This document shows, in pieces, positions 48,017 to 59,531 of a DNA stretch of 64,000 nt. Both the position numbers and the translations under genes were made by a program. The notes beneath the pieces are model-generated. The model was not told the origin of the DNA and searched no databases. It worked only from the letters and a program-made list of their open reading frames with translations. Source of the DNA: Caldilineaceae bacterium SB0661_bin_32 (GTDB lineage Bacteria; Chloroflexota; Anaerolineae; Caldilineales; Caldilineaceae); the NCBI GenBank assembly GCA_009841235.1, contig VXMH01000104.1, forward strand, positions 1-64,000. Direction: 5' to 3'. Each line of letters starts with the position of its first letter. Within the stretch, counting starts at the first letter, position 1.

Positions 48017-49342
48017 TTACTCCCGGCGGAGCGCCTCGATGGGGTCCAGTTGCGCCGCTTGCGTGGCGGGATAGTAGCCGAAGAAGATTCCAACGGCGGC
48101 GGATGCGCCAAATGCCAGTGGGAGCGACAGAGGCACGAGTTCAGTTCGCATGCCCCCCAGCGCCCCAAAGGCGATAGAGCCGGCAACGCCAATGAAGAGA
48201 CCCGCCAGCCCACCAACCAGGCTCAGCATCACGGCCTCGAGCAGGAATTGCCGTTGAACGTCGCGAGGGCGCGCTCCAAGGGCCTGGCGCAGTCCGATTT
48301 CGCGCGTGCGTTCGGTCACGCTGACGAGCATGATATTCATGATACCAATTCCGCCCACGACAAGCGAGACCCCGGCCACCCAAGCCAGGAGACTTCTGAA
48401 GGCTGCTGTGGTGGAGGCTCGAGCGTCGACAATATCCTGTTGTGTTCGCACACCAAAGTTCGGCTCAGAGGGATCTATCTGACGGCGCCCGGCCAGCAAA
48501 GAGGCTATCTGCTCCATTACGCTGTCCATCACTTCGCCGCTCTCGGCCTTGACCAGGATCATGCGTACGCGGTTTCCTCCGAAGCCGGAACCGCCGAATT
48601 TCTTGAATGCGACGGAAGCGGGGATGTAGATGCGGCCGTCGTTATCAGTCGCACCGACAATCCCCTGTTCAGCCATGACGCCAATGACGGTGAAGCGCGA
48701 TGAGCCGATGCGGACCTGTTGCCCTATGGGACCAGCGTCGTCGAACAGGTCCTCGGCGATACCGGCGCCGAGAACGGCGACACGCTGTGTTGCATCGTTT
48801 TCGGCATGCGTAAAGAACCGCCCCTGCCCGATTTCGTAGTCGCGCACCTCCAGAAAGTCGGCTGTTACGCCGACGATGGAGACGCCGGTCAGCGTTGAGG
48901 CGCCGCCTTTCACGTTCTGCGTAGTACTCTGTTCGAGAGAAACACCGGCGATATTGTTCAGGTTCTGTGAGAGGAAGAGGACCTCATCGTAGGTGAAGGT
49001 TGTAATGCCGCCCGGGCCTCCTCCGCCGAAGCCGCGACCGGCGCCGCGCACGCCGCCGAAACTTCGAAATGGGGTTACCATGATCAGATTTGCCCCAAGA
49101 CCGCTTATCTGGTCTTCGATTTCGGCCTCGGCTCCGGCACTGACGGCCAGCATGATGATAACAGCGGCGACGCCGATGATGATACCCAATGTCGTCAGAA
49201 ATGAACGCAGCTTGTTCAGCATCACCCCTTCCCACGCGACGTTGAAGGAGTTCGGCAATGTCATCCCGTGCAGATCTTTGAAGGATCCGTCTTCCAGCGT
49301 TTGTCTGCCTAAGCTGGCCGGTCGGACTGAGTCTTGCAGCAT
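48017..49342 (-). CDS. MacB/FtsX-type ABC transporter permease
   Basis: 441 aa from ATG 49342 (GGAGA upstream); an ATG at 49264 is an alternative. One membrane segment near the N-terminus (KLRSFLTTLGIIIGVAAVIIMLAV), a large MacB_PCD extracytoplasmic domain with a Gly-rich insert (about 100-120), and three C-terminal FtsX segments with the coupling motif RTREIGLRQALGARPRDVQ. Works with the ATPase and membrane-fusion genes just upstream, in the order lipoprotein, HlyD-like, ATPase, permease. Confidence 0.92.
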   Translation of the reverse strand: MLQDSVRPASLGRQTLEDGSFKDLHGMTLPNSFNVAWEGVMLNKLRSFLTTLGIIIGVAAVIIMLAVSAGAEAEIEDQISGLGANLIMVTPFRSFGGVRGAGRGFGGGGPGGITTFTYDEVLFLSQNLNNIAGVSLEQSTTQNVKGGASTLTGVSIVGVTADFLEVRDYEIGQGRFFTHAENDATQRVAVLGAGIAEDLFDDAGPIGQQVRIGSSRFTVIGVMAEQGIVGATDNDGRIYIPASVAFKKFGGSGFGGNRVRMILVKAESGEVMDSVMEQIASLLAGRRQIDPSEPNFGVRTQQDIVDARASTTAAFRSLLAWVAGVSLVVGGIGIMNIMLVSVTERTREIGLRQALGARPRDVQRQFLLEAVMLSLVGGLAGLFIGVAGSIAFGALGGMRTELVPLSLPLAFGASAAVGIFFGYYPATQAAQLDPIEALRRE

Positions 49343-49427
49343 GAGCAGATTGTCTCCTGTGCTTACGCACAAAACGTGCTGTCCCCAAGAAGGACAACGG
49401 ACATGCCAGCGTCGTCTTCAACGACTT

Positions 49428-50144
49428 TCAGGCTGACACCAGACGATCGATCCGGGATTGGGGGGCGACAACCCTCCCGTCCAAAACGTTAACAACCCGC
49501 TGCGCCTCGTGCGCCCGTTCCTGTTCATGGGTCACCATCACGATCGTCGCTCCCTGCGCGTGCAGGCTATGAAATATCTCCATGATTTCGGTACTGGAGC
49601 GGGTATCGAGGTTTCCCGTGGGCTCATCGGCCAATATGAGAGACGGGTCGTTGATCAGCGCCCTGGCGATCGCTACTCGCTGCTGTTGGCCGCCCGACAG
49701 CTCGGTCGGCAGATGGTGAAGGCGATCCCCCAGGCCGACCAGGTTCAACAGTTCTGAGGCCCGTTCTCTGCGCTGCTCCTCGCTCCAGTTCTGAAATCCG
49801 TTGTACATCATCGGCAGCATTACATTCTTGCGCGCGCTCAGGCGGGGCAACAGGTTGTATGATTGAAATACGAAACCGATTTTGCGATTGCGGACCGAGG
49901 CAAGCTGGTCGCGAATCAGGCGGCTGACGTCTTCGCCGTCGAGAATGTAGAGCCCGCTGGTTGCGCGGTCCAGACAGCCGATTATGTTCATCAGCGTGGA
50001 CTTACCTGAGCCGGAGGGACCCATGATGGCGACAAACTCGCCTCTTTCAACCTGCAAGTCCAGCTCCTTCAGCGCGTGGACTGCGATGTCGCCCTCACCG
50101 TAGGTTTTTGTCATCTTGGTGATGTCAATGACGAGATCGCTCAT
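49428..50144 (-). CDS. MacB/LolD-type ABC transporter ATPase
   Basis: 238 aa. Walker [11 protein letters not shown]-loop FVFQSYNLL, signature [15 protein letters not shown], Walker [13 protein letters not shown], and switch His in MVTHEQERA. Drives the FtsX-type permease encoded 85 nt downstream. MacB-like pumps act as mechanotransmitters and export peptides, antibiotics or lipids rather than moving substrate through the membrane domain. Confidence 0.95.
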   Translation of the reverse strand: MSDLVIDITKMTKTYGEGDIAVHALKELDLQVERGEFVAIMGPSGSGKSTLMNIIGCLDRATSGLYILDGEDVSRLIRDQLASVRNRKIGFVFQSYNLLPRLSARKNVMLPMMYNGFQNWSEEQRRERASELLNLVGLGDRLHHLPTELSGGQQQRVAIARALINDPSLILADEPTGNLDTRSSTEIMEIFHSLHAQGATIVMVTHEQERAHEAQRVVNVLDGRVVAPQSRIDRLVSA

Positions 50145-50193
50145 GTTGCACTCGTTTCAGTGTAGTTGACTGTACAATCGAGGTTCATTACGT

Positions 50194-51717
50194 TCAATTG
50201 TTGCCAACCTGAGCATCGCCAGTGCTAATGGTTTCCCCTTCCTCAAGACCTGAAAGAATCTCGGCGCTGACGAAATTTCTCAGACCCACTTGCACCGGTC
50301 GAAATTCAAGTTCGTCATTTGGGCCAACAACAAAGACCGCAAATTGCCCAGGGCTGATTTCTCGCAGGGCCTGGACAGGGACAAGCAGGGCGCCCCGGGT
50401 CTCACCGGCGATGATCTCGACTTCGGCGTTCATTCCGAAGAGCAGCGGCGCCGAGTGCTGGGTCATATCGATGCTGGCCCAGGCCTGAATTGCGGAGGCG
50501 CCGTCGACCTCGACGAGGGCCGGCTCAACCCGAGTTATCTGACCGGCATATGCGTGTTCAGGAAATGCTTCGAAGACGATGCTGACCGGAAAGCCGGGCA
50601 CGGCCGCTGCAATATCCAGCTCCTCAATCCAGAAGCGGACCTGTGCAGTCTGTGAATCTGCCAGCCCAATGATTGGGCCCATAGAGACCGAGTCACCGGA
50701 CTGAACGGAGACAGACGTAACAACCCCTGCGATCGGAGCGCGAATGGCGCCCCCTTCAATCTCGCGTTGCACTTCATCGGCTGTCAGGCGCGCCTGTTCG
50801 ACAGCAAGCCCGGCCCTCTCCAGCTCCTCGGCGCTGGGCCCGTCCAACAGGTCTTCGAGCAGAGCGCGATTCTGTTCGACTTTGGCTCTCGCCGCGGCCA
50901 CGTCCAGCTCATCGGCTTCCTGAAGCAGGAGATTGAGCGTGTTTTGGGCTTGCAGAACGCGCGCTCTTGCCGATTCCACCTGGTCTTCAGCCGCGCCTGC
51001 GGAGCCGATATTGTACTGCGCCAGGGCTTTCTCATATGCGAGTGTAGCAGCCTGCAAGTCGGCCGCTTGTGAGGTCCTGCCGACATCATTGCGCCATGCA
51101 ACCCTGTCGTAAGCGGACTGGGCCTCGGCAAGCGCGACTTCCGCTGACTTCAGGTCTGCCTGGAGGCTGGTAATCGTATCCTGCGAAGGGCCAGCAAGCA
51201 GAGAGTTTAGGGCGCTCTGCGCACTGACCAGTTCACTACGTGCGGCATTAACTTCCTCGGCGGTGGGAGGGGCAACGAGCCGATCATATTCGGCCTGTGC
51301 CGAGGCCAGGCTGGACTGCGCGGCAGCAAGGTCGGCGCCACCTACTTCCCCGGTCAGTTCAATCAGCGCAATCTCGGCCAGGCGAAGGTTGATCTGGGCG
51401 GAGATGAGCTGCGAGTTCAGCGTTGAGTCATAGGCCAGAGTTGCCAGAATCTGACCAGAGTCGACCTGGTCGCCTACCTGCGCGGCAATACTGCTCACGA
51501 TGCCGCTGCTGCGGAACCCGACTTGCGTCTCCTCGCCGGCGAACAGAGTGCCGATCCCTCCAGCCGTCAGTACAAGAGCACCGCGACGCACTGGGGCAGT
51601 CTGCAACTCAGGGGCGACGACTTCCGGATCTACGGACACAAAATAGGTATTGTAGCCGTAGTACGCGCCGGTTCCGAATACAAGCAGTATCAAGAGACTG
51701 AGAAGGATCGTCTTCAT
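50194..51717 (-). CDS. HlyD/MacA-like membrane-fusion protein
   Basis: 507 aa. N-terminal signal anchor (residues 3-22), biotinyl-lipoyl-like half motifs (GIVSSIAAQVGDQVDSGQILA and GGAIRAPIAGVVTSVSVQSGD), a long helical hairpin between them (about 130-330) with repeated Ala/Glu/Leu, then beta-barrel and membrane-proximal domains. The hairpin is longer than in MacA. In a bacterium with no clear outer membrane it probably spans the cell wall space. Same operon as the ATPase and permease. Confidence 0.92.
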   Translation of the reverse strand: MKTILLSLLILLVFGTGAYYGYNTYFVSVDPEVVAPELQTAPVRRGALVLTAGGIGTLFAGEETQVGFRSSGIVSSIAAQVGDQVDSGQILATLAYDSTLNSQLISAQINLRLAEIALIELTGEVGGADLAAAQSSLASAQAEYDRLVAPPTAEEVNAARSELVSAQSALNSLLAGPSQDTITSLQADLKSAEVALAEAQSAYDRVAWRNDVGRTSQAADLQAATLAYEKALAQYNIGSAGAAEDQVESARARVLQAQNTLNLLLQEADELDVAAARAKVEQNRALLEDLLDGPSAEELERAGLAVEQARLTADEVQREIEGGAIRAPIAGVVTSVSVQSGDSVSMGPIIGLADSQTAQVRFWIEELDIAAAVPGFPVSIVFEAFPEHAYAGQITRVEPALVEVDGASAIQAWASIDMTQHSAPLLFGMNAEVEIIAGETRGALLVPVQALREISPGQFAVFVVGPNDELEFRPVQVGLRNFVSAEILSGLEEGETISTGDAQVGNN

Positions 51718-51765
51718 GAGTAGCCCTCAACTTACGAATACAAGGGGGATTCCGTAGTGACGAGG

Positions 51766-52491
51766 CTAAAACGCGGCCTTTGACTCAAGAAGCTCGATCA
51801 GCGGCCCCATAAGGAAGGAAAGGCGTCCGCCCCCTCCGGGACCGCCTTGACCGCCCTGGCCCTGAAAGCCGCCTTCCGGAATCTCAACTCCCATTTCCTG
51901 AAGTCGCTCGCGCCGCTCTTCGGGAGACAGATTCTGCATTTCCTGCCGGAAGGCAGCACGTTCTTCCTGGGACATGTCGGCAAGGATTCCGCCTTGTCCG
52001 CCTTGTCCACCTTGTCCGCCTTGTCCGCCCTGTCCGAACCGGGGCATTTCAATTCCGTTGTCCTGAGCCCACTGGTTCAGGTCGGTAAATGTAAGCTGCA
52101 GGCCGCCGATCGCCTGAATCTGGGATTCGGTCAGCGTCCCCTCGATCTGGCGCAGCAAGGCAGCGCGCTCGGTCTGGTTTTGAATAGTGCCGCTTTGGAG
52201 AGCCTGCCACAGAGTAAGCATCGAGGCGGCCTGGGCTCCGGTTACCGCATTCTCAGTCTCTTCCAACAGCAGGATTCCCAATATGAGCTGGTTCACCGGC
52301 GGCAAGGCGCCCTCGTATGCGCGCGTCAAAGCGGACGTTTGCTCCTGCACTGCACTTTCGGCTTCGCTTGCCTGGGAGGCATTTGCGGCCGACTCCGGAG
52401 CCTCCTCTGCTGTCGTACTTTCGCCCCGCCCGCACGCAGCGAGGGCAAACAAGGCCACCACAATCAAGGTTACTCTGATCCATGAATGCAC
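51766..52491 (-). CDS. LTxxQ-containing lipoprotein of efflux operon
   Basis: 241 aa from GTG 52491 (GGGAGAG upstream); the ORF-track start is TTG- or ATG-like 12 codons earlier. Lipobox LAAC. The helical body contains LTESQIQAI, an exact LTxxQ motif as in the Spy/CpxP stress proteins, and a second SPEERRERLQEM helix; between them is a Gly/Gln repeat and a Gly-rich tail. Lies between the sensor kinase gene and the efflux genes, so it may be an accessory sensor or chaperone of that system. Confidence 0.72.
   Translation of the reverse strand: MHSWIRVTLIVVALFALAACGRGESTTAEEAPESAANASQASEAESAVQEQTSALTRAYEGALPPVNQLILGILLLEETENAVTGAQAASMLTLWQALQSGTIQNQTERAALLRQIEGTLTESQIQAIGGLQLTFTDLNQWAQDNGIEMPRFGQGGQGGQGGQGGQGGILADMSQEERAAFRQEMQNLSPEERRERLQEMGVEIPEGGFQGQGGQGGPGGGGRLSFLMGPLIELLESKAAF
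51991..52035. repeat. 9-bp coding minisatellite (GQG units)
   Basis: Five 9-bp units related to GCCTTGTCC (two variants, A and C substitutions) encode Gly-Gln-Gly-type repeats in the lipoprotein. Length changes by slippage would stay in frame. Confidence 0.9.
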
Positions 52492-52629
52492 TTTATTTTC
52501 TCTCCCTTTCAGCGCCGAGCAGTCCAAGCGAAGGTCCGGGCAAGCGGTATTGCCGAGTCCGAACTGAAGCTTCGTTAATTGTACATGCGATACATTCAGA
52601 AACTATGAAGGACATGTATTGAACCTGTT

Positions 52630-53982
52630 TCAGTTTGAGGATTTCGGTAGCTGAATCGTAAATCGAGAGCCCTCTCCCGGCGTCGACTCAGCTTGAATCG
52701 TACCATCGTGGGCTTCGACGATTGCTTTCGCGATTGCAAGACCCAACCCTGATTGGGCGAGTCTGTCCCGGCTGCGAGAGCCATCTGCCCTGTAAAAGCG
52801 ATCAAAGATATGCCGGAGATCGTCGCCGGCGATACCAGTGCCTGTGTCCGCCACCTGGAGAGTAACGAAACTGCTATTGGAGGTAGCGCTAAGGGTAATC
52901 TTTCCCTCCGAAGTATAGCGCAGCGCGTTCGTTACCAGATTGTTGAGTACCTGCGTCATTCGCTCCAGGTCGACAGCGACTGACGGCAGCAGTTCCGGCG
53001 CCTCTACGCGAAGAGCAACGTCTTTTTGGTTGGCCTGCATGACGTGTGCCAGCCCAGCTCGCTCCAGCAGAGCCTTTGGATCGACCGCGCGCCTTGCGAG
53101 TGGAAGTTCACCAGCATCTGCAAGGGAAAGAGTCCGCAGATCTTCGACCAGACGTTGCAAATGGGCAACCTCCTGGTGAAGAAGGTCGTACAGTTCCTGC
53201 CGGCCCTGAATCGAACCATCGCTAAGCCCCTCAGTGTAGCCGCGCAGTATGGTCAATGGCGTGCGGAGGTCGTGAGCGATGTCGGCGGTCAACTGTTTTC
53301 GGAGACGAGAAGCCTCGGCCAATTGGCTACTCATCTGATTGAACGAGGAGGCCAGATTGCCGATCTCGTCCTGGGAGTAGACGTTGACCTGAGCCCCCAA
53401 TTGGCCGGCAGACATCACTTGGGTGGCGGAGGTCAACTCGCGCAAGGGGCGAGTAAGCGCGCGCGAAAGAAGAATTCCCAGCGCCAGGGCCAAGAGCGCA
53501 GCGATCAGGGCTGCGGCTCCGGTTGCCTGGTTCACGTTGCGCAAAAAGAAGCTTTCCGGGGACGGTCGGGGCAGTCTCCCACCGGAAGCGAAACGGTTTA
53601 CGTCATAGATCGTCCCAACCTGGAGGCCATCTTTTTCAATTGGAATGCCGCCCTCCAGGTTCAGTTCGGCTGTGTCAAGGCCGCGGTACTCTGGTGAATG
53701 AGAATAGACGACCGTCAGTTCGCCGTCGACGAGCACGATACGCCGGCGCACGATTTCGAGAAAGGGTTCGTTGTCAAGCCAATCCTGGATACCCTCCCAG
53801 CTGCTGTTTTTCGTGTAATGGCCCAGCATCAGGTCGGCAAGAAGCGGGTTTCCTCTTCGCTGAGTGACAAACCGGCCGAACTCCTGGCGGGTGCGAAGCC
53901 CGCTGATGACAGCGACAAGCAGCGCGCCTGAAATACCTACGGCGAGAAACGCAAGAGTAAGCTTTATTGCCAGGGATCGCAT
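52630..53982 (-). CDS. two-component sensor histidine kinase
   Basis: 450 aa. Two membrane segments (about 7-28, 154-175) flank an extracytoplasmic sensor domain of about 125 residues. HAMP domain follows, then HisKA with ADIAHDLRTPL (His237), N box NLVTNALRYT, G1 DTGTGI and G2 GLGLAIAK. BaeS/ResE-like architecture. Starts 3 nt after the response regulator stop. Likely senses cell-envelope conditions and controls the downstream lipoprotein/efflux genes. Confidence 0.94.
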   Translation of the reverse strand: MRSLAIKLTLAFLAVGISGALLVAVISGLRTRQEFGRFVTQRRGNPLLADLMLGHYTKNSSWEGIQDWLDNEPFLEIVRRRIVLVDGELTVVYSHSPEYRGLDTAELNLEGGIPIEKDGLQVGTIYDVNRFASGGRLPRPSPESFFLRNVNQATGAAALIAALLALALGILLSRALTRPLRELTSATQVMSAGQLGAQVNVYSQDEIGNLASSFNQMSSQLAEASRLRKQLTADIAHDLRTPLTILRGYTEGLSDGSIQGRQELYDLLHQEVAHLQRLVEDLRTLSLADAGELPLARRAVDPKALLERAGLAHVMQANQKDVALRVEAPELLPSVAVDLERMTQVLNNLVTNALRYTSEGKITLSATSNSSFVTLQVADTGTGIAGDDLRHIFDRFYRADGSRSRDRLAQSGLGLAIAKAIVEAHDGTIQAESTPGEGSRFTIQLPKSSN

Positions 53983-53985
53983 CGT

Positions 53986-54675
53986 CTATCTCGACTCGGC
54001 GGCGAAGCGGTAGCCCATTCCGTACACGGTCTGGATATAGCGCGGTTCGCTCGGCACAGGTTCGATTTTTGTGCGTAGATTACGGATATGTACGTCGATC
54101 GAGCGCTCGTAGCCCTCGTATGCGTCGCCGCTGACGGATTCCAGCAGATCGAGGCGGGAAAAGGCCCGACCGGGGGACAGCATGAAAGTTTCCAATAGGT
54201 CGAATTCGGACGGAGTAAGAGAGACCGGGCTTTCACCAACACTTACGGTTCGCCCTGTGCGGTCAAGAGATAGTTCCCCAGAGCGAAGGATTTCAGGTTG
54301 GCGGCCCTGCTTTCCGGTCCTTCTAAGGACTGCGCGGACTCTTGCCACAAGCTCTTGAACGCCAAATGGTTTCGTAACGTAGTCGTCAGCACCCAGCTCC
54401 AGGCCGACTACCTTGTCACTTTCCTCCACTTTGGCGGTAAGAATAATGATCGGCGCGTCAGACTCCTGGGTAAACTGCCGGATGAAGTCGAGCCCTCCCA
54501 TTTCCGGCATCATCAGGTCGAGGAGAACAAGGTCAGGTTTCTCGAAACGCGCCACAAAGAGTGCATCGCGTCCGTGGGCGGCCTCAACCACGCGATACCC
54601 TTCTCGCTCCAGGTACCAGCGCGCCATCTCGCGCAGTTTGACTTCGTCGTCTACTACGAGGATTGTCTGCGACAC
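53986..54675 (-). CDS. OmpR/PhoB-family response regulator
   Basis: 229 aa. Receiver domain with phosphoacceptor Asp53 in LVLLDLMMPEMGG, conserved Lys in KPFGVQEL, and a winged-helix DNA-binding domain ending GYEGYERSIDVHIRNLRTKIE ... YIQTVYGMGYRF. GTG start with GGGAGA about 9 nt upstream. First gene of the leftward regulator, kinase, lipoprotein and efflux set. Confidence 0.95.
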   Translation of the reverse strand: MSQTILVVDDEVKLREMARWYLEREGYRVVEAAHGRDALFVARFEKPDLVLLDLMMPEMGGLDFIRQFTQESDAPIIILTAKVEESDKVVGLELGADDYVTKPFGVQELVARVRAVLRRTGKQGRQPEILRSGELSLDRTGRTVSVGESPVSLTPSEFDLLETFMLSPGRAFSRLDLLESVSGDAYEGYERSIDVHIRNLRTKIEPVPSEPRYIQTVYGMGYRFAAESR

Positions 54676-55080
54676 GAAACTCGTTCTCCCGCTACTTTTG
54701 CGTATTTAGTAAAGACGACCCTGGTTTGCAGACGGCAACCTGGTCTGCGTTTCCGTCGGTGTCCAGCGCTGCTCTGGAATGTATTATCGCGCACAATTGT
54801 TCAGGAATTATGAAGGCGGTTTGAAGAAGTAACAAGTGTAGGACAGCCGGCCGAGTCAATAGTATTGAATCCTAAATGAGTTTTTGCACAAGGATGCCTC
54901 CGAAAAGGATGAATGCAGGCGAGCCACTGCCAGTCTTGCGCTGGCGGCCCCCGCATGTTGGCAGGTTTCGGCTGTGGTACAATGCTGGCTGAAATAGTGG
55001 CAGGTAACCTCTTCGGCAGACAAGACCGAGAAGGCGCGCAAGTCCCCTTCTTCAGACGATCAAAAGAAAGGAAGCATGAC
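54676..55080. other. divergent intergenic region with candidate promoter
   Basis: About 400 bp between the leftward response regulator and the rightward DinB-like gene, with no gene seen. TGGTACAAT at 54975-54983 is an extended -10 that would drive the DinB-like gene, about 100 nt upstream of its ATG; the -35 is poor. The leftward promoter for the regulator operon should also be here but no clear boxes were found. Confidence 0.45.
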
Positions 55081-55548
55081 ATGACACAGGTAGCTGTGGA
55101 AGTTCACAGGCAGATTCGATCTTCGATACACACGGCGGTTGAAGGGCTTTCCGCAGAGCAACTGCACGAGATGCCGGATGGCTTCGACAACAACATCGCC
55201 TGGAATCTGGGGCACATTATGGTTGTTCAGCAGCGCATTCTTTACGGATCCAGCGGCCTTCCTTTGTCGGTCTCGGAAGCAATGATTCCGCTGTACCTGC
55301 CCAACACTTCGCCTGCGGACTGGCAGACTGCGCCGGACGCAGAAGCGCTGGTAGCGATGCTGATGCCGCAACAGGAGCAGCTGGAAGCAGATTTTGCGGC
55401 GGGCCGCTTCAGCGAGAACGAGTTCAGCGTGTTTACAACCCGATCAGGCCTCGCGCTGGGGGACCTGGACGCGACGCTGACTTTCAACATCTACCACGAG
55501 TCGCAGCATTACGGTTTTATCCTGGCCCTGATCAACCTGGTGGGCTGA
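55081..55548 (+). CDS. DinB-like four-helix metal-binding protein
   Basis: 155 aa from ATG 55081 (AAGGA about 9 nt upstream); the ORF-track start at 54913 adds unrelated sequence. DinB/DUF664-type fold: His in [10 protein letters not shown] and two His in HESQHYGFI form the expected metal triad. Family members are mostly thiol-transferases or have no known reaction. Its stop is 5 nt before the thiolase ATG. Confidence 0.78.
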   Translation: MTQVAVEVHRQIRSSIHTAVEGLSAEQLHEMPDGFDNNIAWNLGHIMVVQQRILYGSSGLPLSVSEAMIPLYLPNTSPADWQTAPDAEALVAMLMPQQEQLEADFAAGRFSENEFSVFTTRSGLALGDLDATLTFNIYHESQHYGFILALINLVG

Positions 55549-55553
55549 GCTCT

Positions 55554-56824
<1,271 letters not shown>

Positions 56825-56828
<4 letters not shown>

Positions 56829-58168
56829 AGCAGGTACCCAGGATCTCGCCAGCCCAGGCGGCTGCCCTGGTCAAGACGGGAGACACGATCCTGGTTGGCG
56901 GCTTTGGCATGACCGGCAATCCCACGCAGGTCCTGCACGCCCTGGCCGAGACGGACACTTGCGACCTGACTTACATCGCCAACAACGTAGGCGAACCGGG
57001 CCTGGGCGGGGGCCGCTTGCTGCGGAACGGGCAGATCAAGAAGGCAATCGGCTCATTTTTCACGAGCAACCCGGAAGCGGTGGCGGCGGCCCAGTCGGGC
57101 GCGATCGAGTTCGAGGTCATGCCCCAGGGCACGCTGGTTGAGGCTATACGGGCAGGCGGGGCCGGGATCGGGGGGTTTTTCACTCCCACCGCCGCGGGCA
57201 CTGTTCTTGGCGATGGTAGAGAGACGAAGCGCATTGGCGGGCGGCTGCATGTCTTTCAGCCGGCACTGCGTGCAGACGCGGCCCTGATTCGCGCCTGGAG
57301 CGCGGATACGACCGGAAATCTCGCTTACCGAATGACTGAGCAGAATTTCAACCGGGCGATGGCCACGGCGGCGGACCTTGTCATTGCCGAGGTGGAGGAT
57401 TGCCTGCCAGCAGGTGAACTGCGCCCCGAGAACATTCATACGCCTGGGTGCTACGTTGACTACCTGGTGCCTGCGCGAACTACAGTTGCCGACCTGGGCT
57501 CGTCTGCGTCGATTGCCGACAGCGGCAAGAAAGCGGGCGACTTACGGATGAAGCTGGCTCGACGCGCGTTGGAGGAACTGAAGCCGGGAGAGATCGTAAA
57601 CCTTGGCGTCGGCATTCCAACGCTTGTCGCCGACCTGATCACGCCGGCGCACGGCATCATTCTGCACACAGAGAACGGAATGCTGGGGGTCGGGCCGGCG
57701 CCTGAGAGCGGAGGCGCGCTGGACTACCCGATCAATGCCAGCAAGATTCCGGTGACTGCGCTGCCGGGAAGCAGCTATTTCGACAGCGCTGACTCTTTTG
57801 CGATGATCCGGGGAGGACACGTGGACACGGCGATCATGGGCGGCCTGCAGGTTGACGAAAAGGCCAACCTTGCGAATTGGGCCGCGCCGGGAAGACCCCT
57901 GCTGGGCGTCGGCGGGGCGATGGATCTGGCATCCGGCGCCAAGCGTCTGATCGTGACCATGACCCACGCCAGCCGCGACGGCAGTTCCAAGATTGTGCCA
58001 GCCTGCACGCTACCGCTGACTGCGGCAGGCGCCGTGGACGTGATCATCACCGAACTGGCGGTCTTTCGTTTTTTGGACGGACGCCTGACCCTCACCGAGC
58101 TGATGGGCGGCGCTTCACTGGAGGAGGTAAAGACTAAGACCGAGGCAGCATTTGAAATTGCCCTGTAG
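56825..58168 (+). CDS. fused two-domain 3-oxoacid CoA-transferase
   Basis: 447 aa from ATG 56825, which overlaps the thiolase stop (ATGA); the ORF track starts upstream in an unrelated stretch. N-terminal A-subunit domain ([34 protein letters not shown]) and C-terminal B-subunit domain ([13 protein letters not shown], with the catalytic Glu in [11 protein letters not shown]) are joined as in mammalian SCOT, whereas most bacteria use two genes. Activates acetoacetate or 3-oxoadipate with succinyl-CoA. Paired with the thiolase it would complete a beta-ketoacid degradation pathway. Confidence 0.92.
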
Positions 58169-58228
58169 AGTTGACGGAAGCGAAGAGGGCAGACTTGAAT
58201 TCGTCTTTGAAAGAACGGGAACCATCCT

Positions 58229-59002
58229 ATGAATCAACGCCCGCTGTATTGCATTTTGCTCGCGGCAGCTTTGGCGGCCATGTCTTTGGCCGCATGCACG
58301 TCGACAGAGATATCTGCAGAACCCGGCATACAGGCGCCCCAAGCCGTTCCAGCCCAGGTCGATGTCACAGCGAGTCAGGAGGAAGGTGATCTCGAAGAGG
58401 TATCAGTTGAACAAGATCCCAGCGAGCTGAAAATAGAAATCGAATACTTCACACCCTCGCAGACCGAAGGTCCCTTCTATCCTGTTCAGATGCCGAATGA
58501 TCGAGACAGCGATCTCGTCGTCGTGGAAGGGGCAGAGGGGAGGGCTGCCGGGGAGATTCTGGTTTTCGAAGGAACATTGTACGATGGTTCAGGCAGGCCG
58601 GTTCCCGGAGCAGTCATTGAGATCTGGCAGACCGATGACAACGGAATCTACATGCACCCCGGCGACTCCGACAGTTCGAGAAGGGATGTGAACTTTCAGT
58701 CCTATGGTGAGTCGGAAACCGGGGCTGATGGTCGCTACAGCTTCAGGACAATCATGCCGGGCGCTTATAATCCGCGTCCTCGACATATCCACGTGAAGGT
58801 CAGGATGGATGGGCGTGAACTCCTGACCACCCAGTTCTATTTCAGTAACGACCCAAACGCCGGCTCTGACCAGATCTTCGCGGGGGCGGGGGAGGAGGTG
58901 TCGGCCCTGATCATGGAGATTGAGGAAGGCCGTGACTCCGAAGGCACTTCAGTGTTGATTGGCCAACGCGATATCGTTCTTCGGGCTGTACTTTCGGAGT
59001 GA
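58229..59002 (+). CDS. lipoprotein intradiol ring-cleavage dioxygenase
   Basis: 257 aa. Signal peptide with lipobox SLAAC (Cys23), then a dioxygenase domain (PF00775) with TEGPFYP and all four Fe(III) ligands: Tyr141 in [10 protein letters not shown], Tyr180 in MPGAY, and His186/His188 in RPRHIHVKV. Such enzymes insert O2 between two catechol hydroxyls. A surface location is unusual for catabolism and suggests attack on extracellular aromatics, as in some actinobacterial and fungal secreted forms. It follows the thiolase and CoA-transferase genes by 60 nt, which fits the beta-ketoadipate pathway, though a dedicated uptake system is not seen. Confidence 0.85.
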   Translation: MNQRPLYCILLAAALAAMSLAACTSTEISAEPGIQAPQAVPAQVDVTASQEEGDLEEVSVEQDPSELKIEIEYFTPSQTEGPFYPVQMPNDRDSDLVVVEGAEGRAAGEILVFEGTLYDGSGRPVPGAVIEIWQTDDNGIYMHPGDSDSSRRDVNFQSYGESETGADGRYSFRTIMPGAYNPRPRHIHVKVRMDGRELLTTQFYFSNDPNAGSDQIFAGAGEEVSALIMEIEEGRDSEGTSVLIGQRDIVLRAVLSE

Positions 59003-59029
59003 CGGGGCTCGCAGGGAGAGAATCGCCGC

Positions 59030-59410
59030 GTGCAGCTTTCAGATATCGGCAATCCCAAGTACATTGCTCTGGAGACCTACCGCAAGAGTGGACAGGCGGT
59101 CAAGACGCCGGTCTGGACCGTGGCTCAAGGCAGCAAGTTGCTGGTGTGGACGCAGGGCGATAGTTGGAAGGTCAAACGTGCTCGCAACAATCCGCGGGTG
59201 CGAGTAGCCATATGTGACATGAGAGGAAACGTTCAAGGTCCCTGGGCGGAAGGTGTTGTCACGTCAATCTCAGGGGACGAAGAAACGAAGCGAGCAATGT
59301 CGAGGCTGTTGAGGAAAAAGTATCCCCTCATGGTTGCCGTGCTCTCCCTGATCGCCGTAATTCGGGGAACGAACAAAGGCCAGGTTGTCATGGAAATCGG
59401 GGATCCATAG
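59030..59410 (+). CDS. PPOX-class flavin/F420-binding protein
   Basis: 126 aa. Short split-beta-barrel protein: KYIALETYRKSGQAVKTPVW with WKVKRARNNPRVRVAICD, the pattern of F420-dependent PPOX-class proteins (Rv1155-like). GTG start with GGGAGAG about 9 nt upstream. Substrate unknown; unrelated in sequence pattern to the longer PPOX protein at 38 kb. Confidence 0.78.
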   Translation: MQLSDIGNPKYIALETYRKSGQAVKTPVWTVAQGSKLLVWTQGDSWKVKRARNNPRVRVAICDMRGNVQGPWAEGVVTSISGDEETKRAMSRLLRKKYPLMVAVLSLIAVIRGTNKGQVVMEIGDP

Positions 59411-59531
59411 CGGCCGACCGCATTGAGGCATTGACTGCCCGCGTATCATCAGAAGTCAAGTCTGAGCGCCCCACGAAGTTTCATAGCTTGATCTACTTAG
59501 TCCACCTCAGATTACAGGAGCCTTCTTCGCC

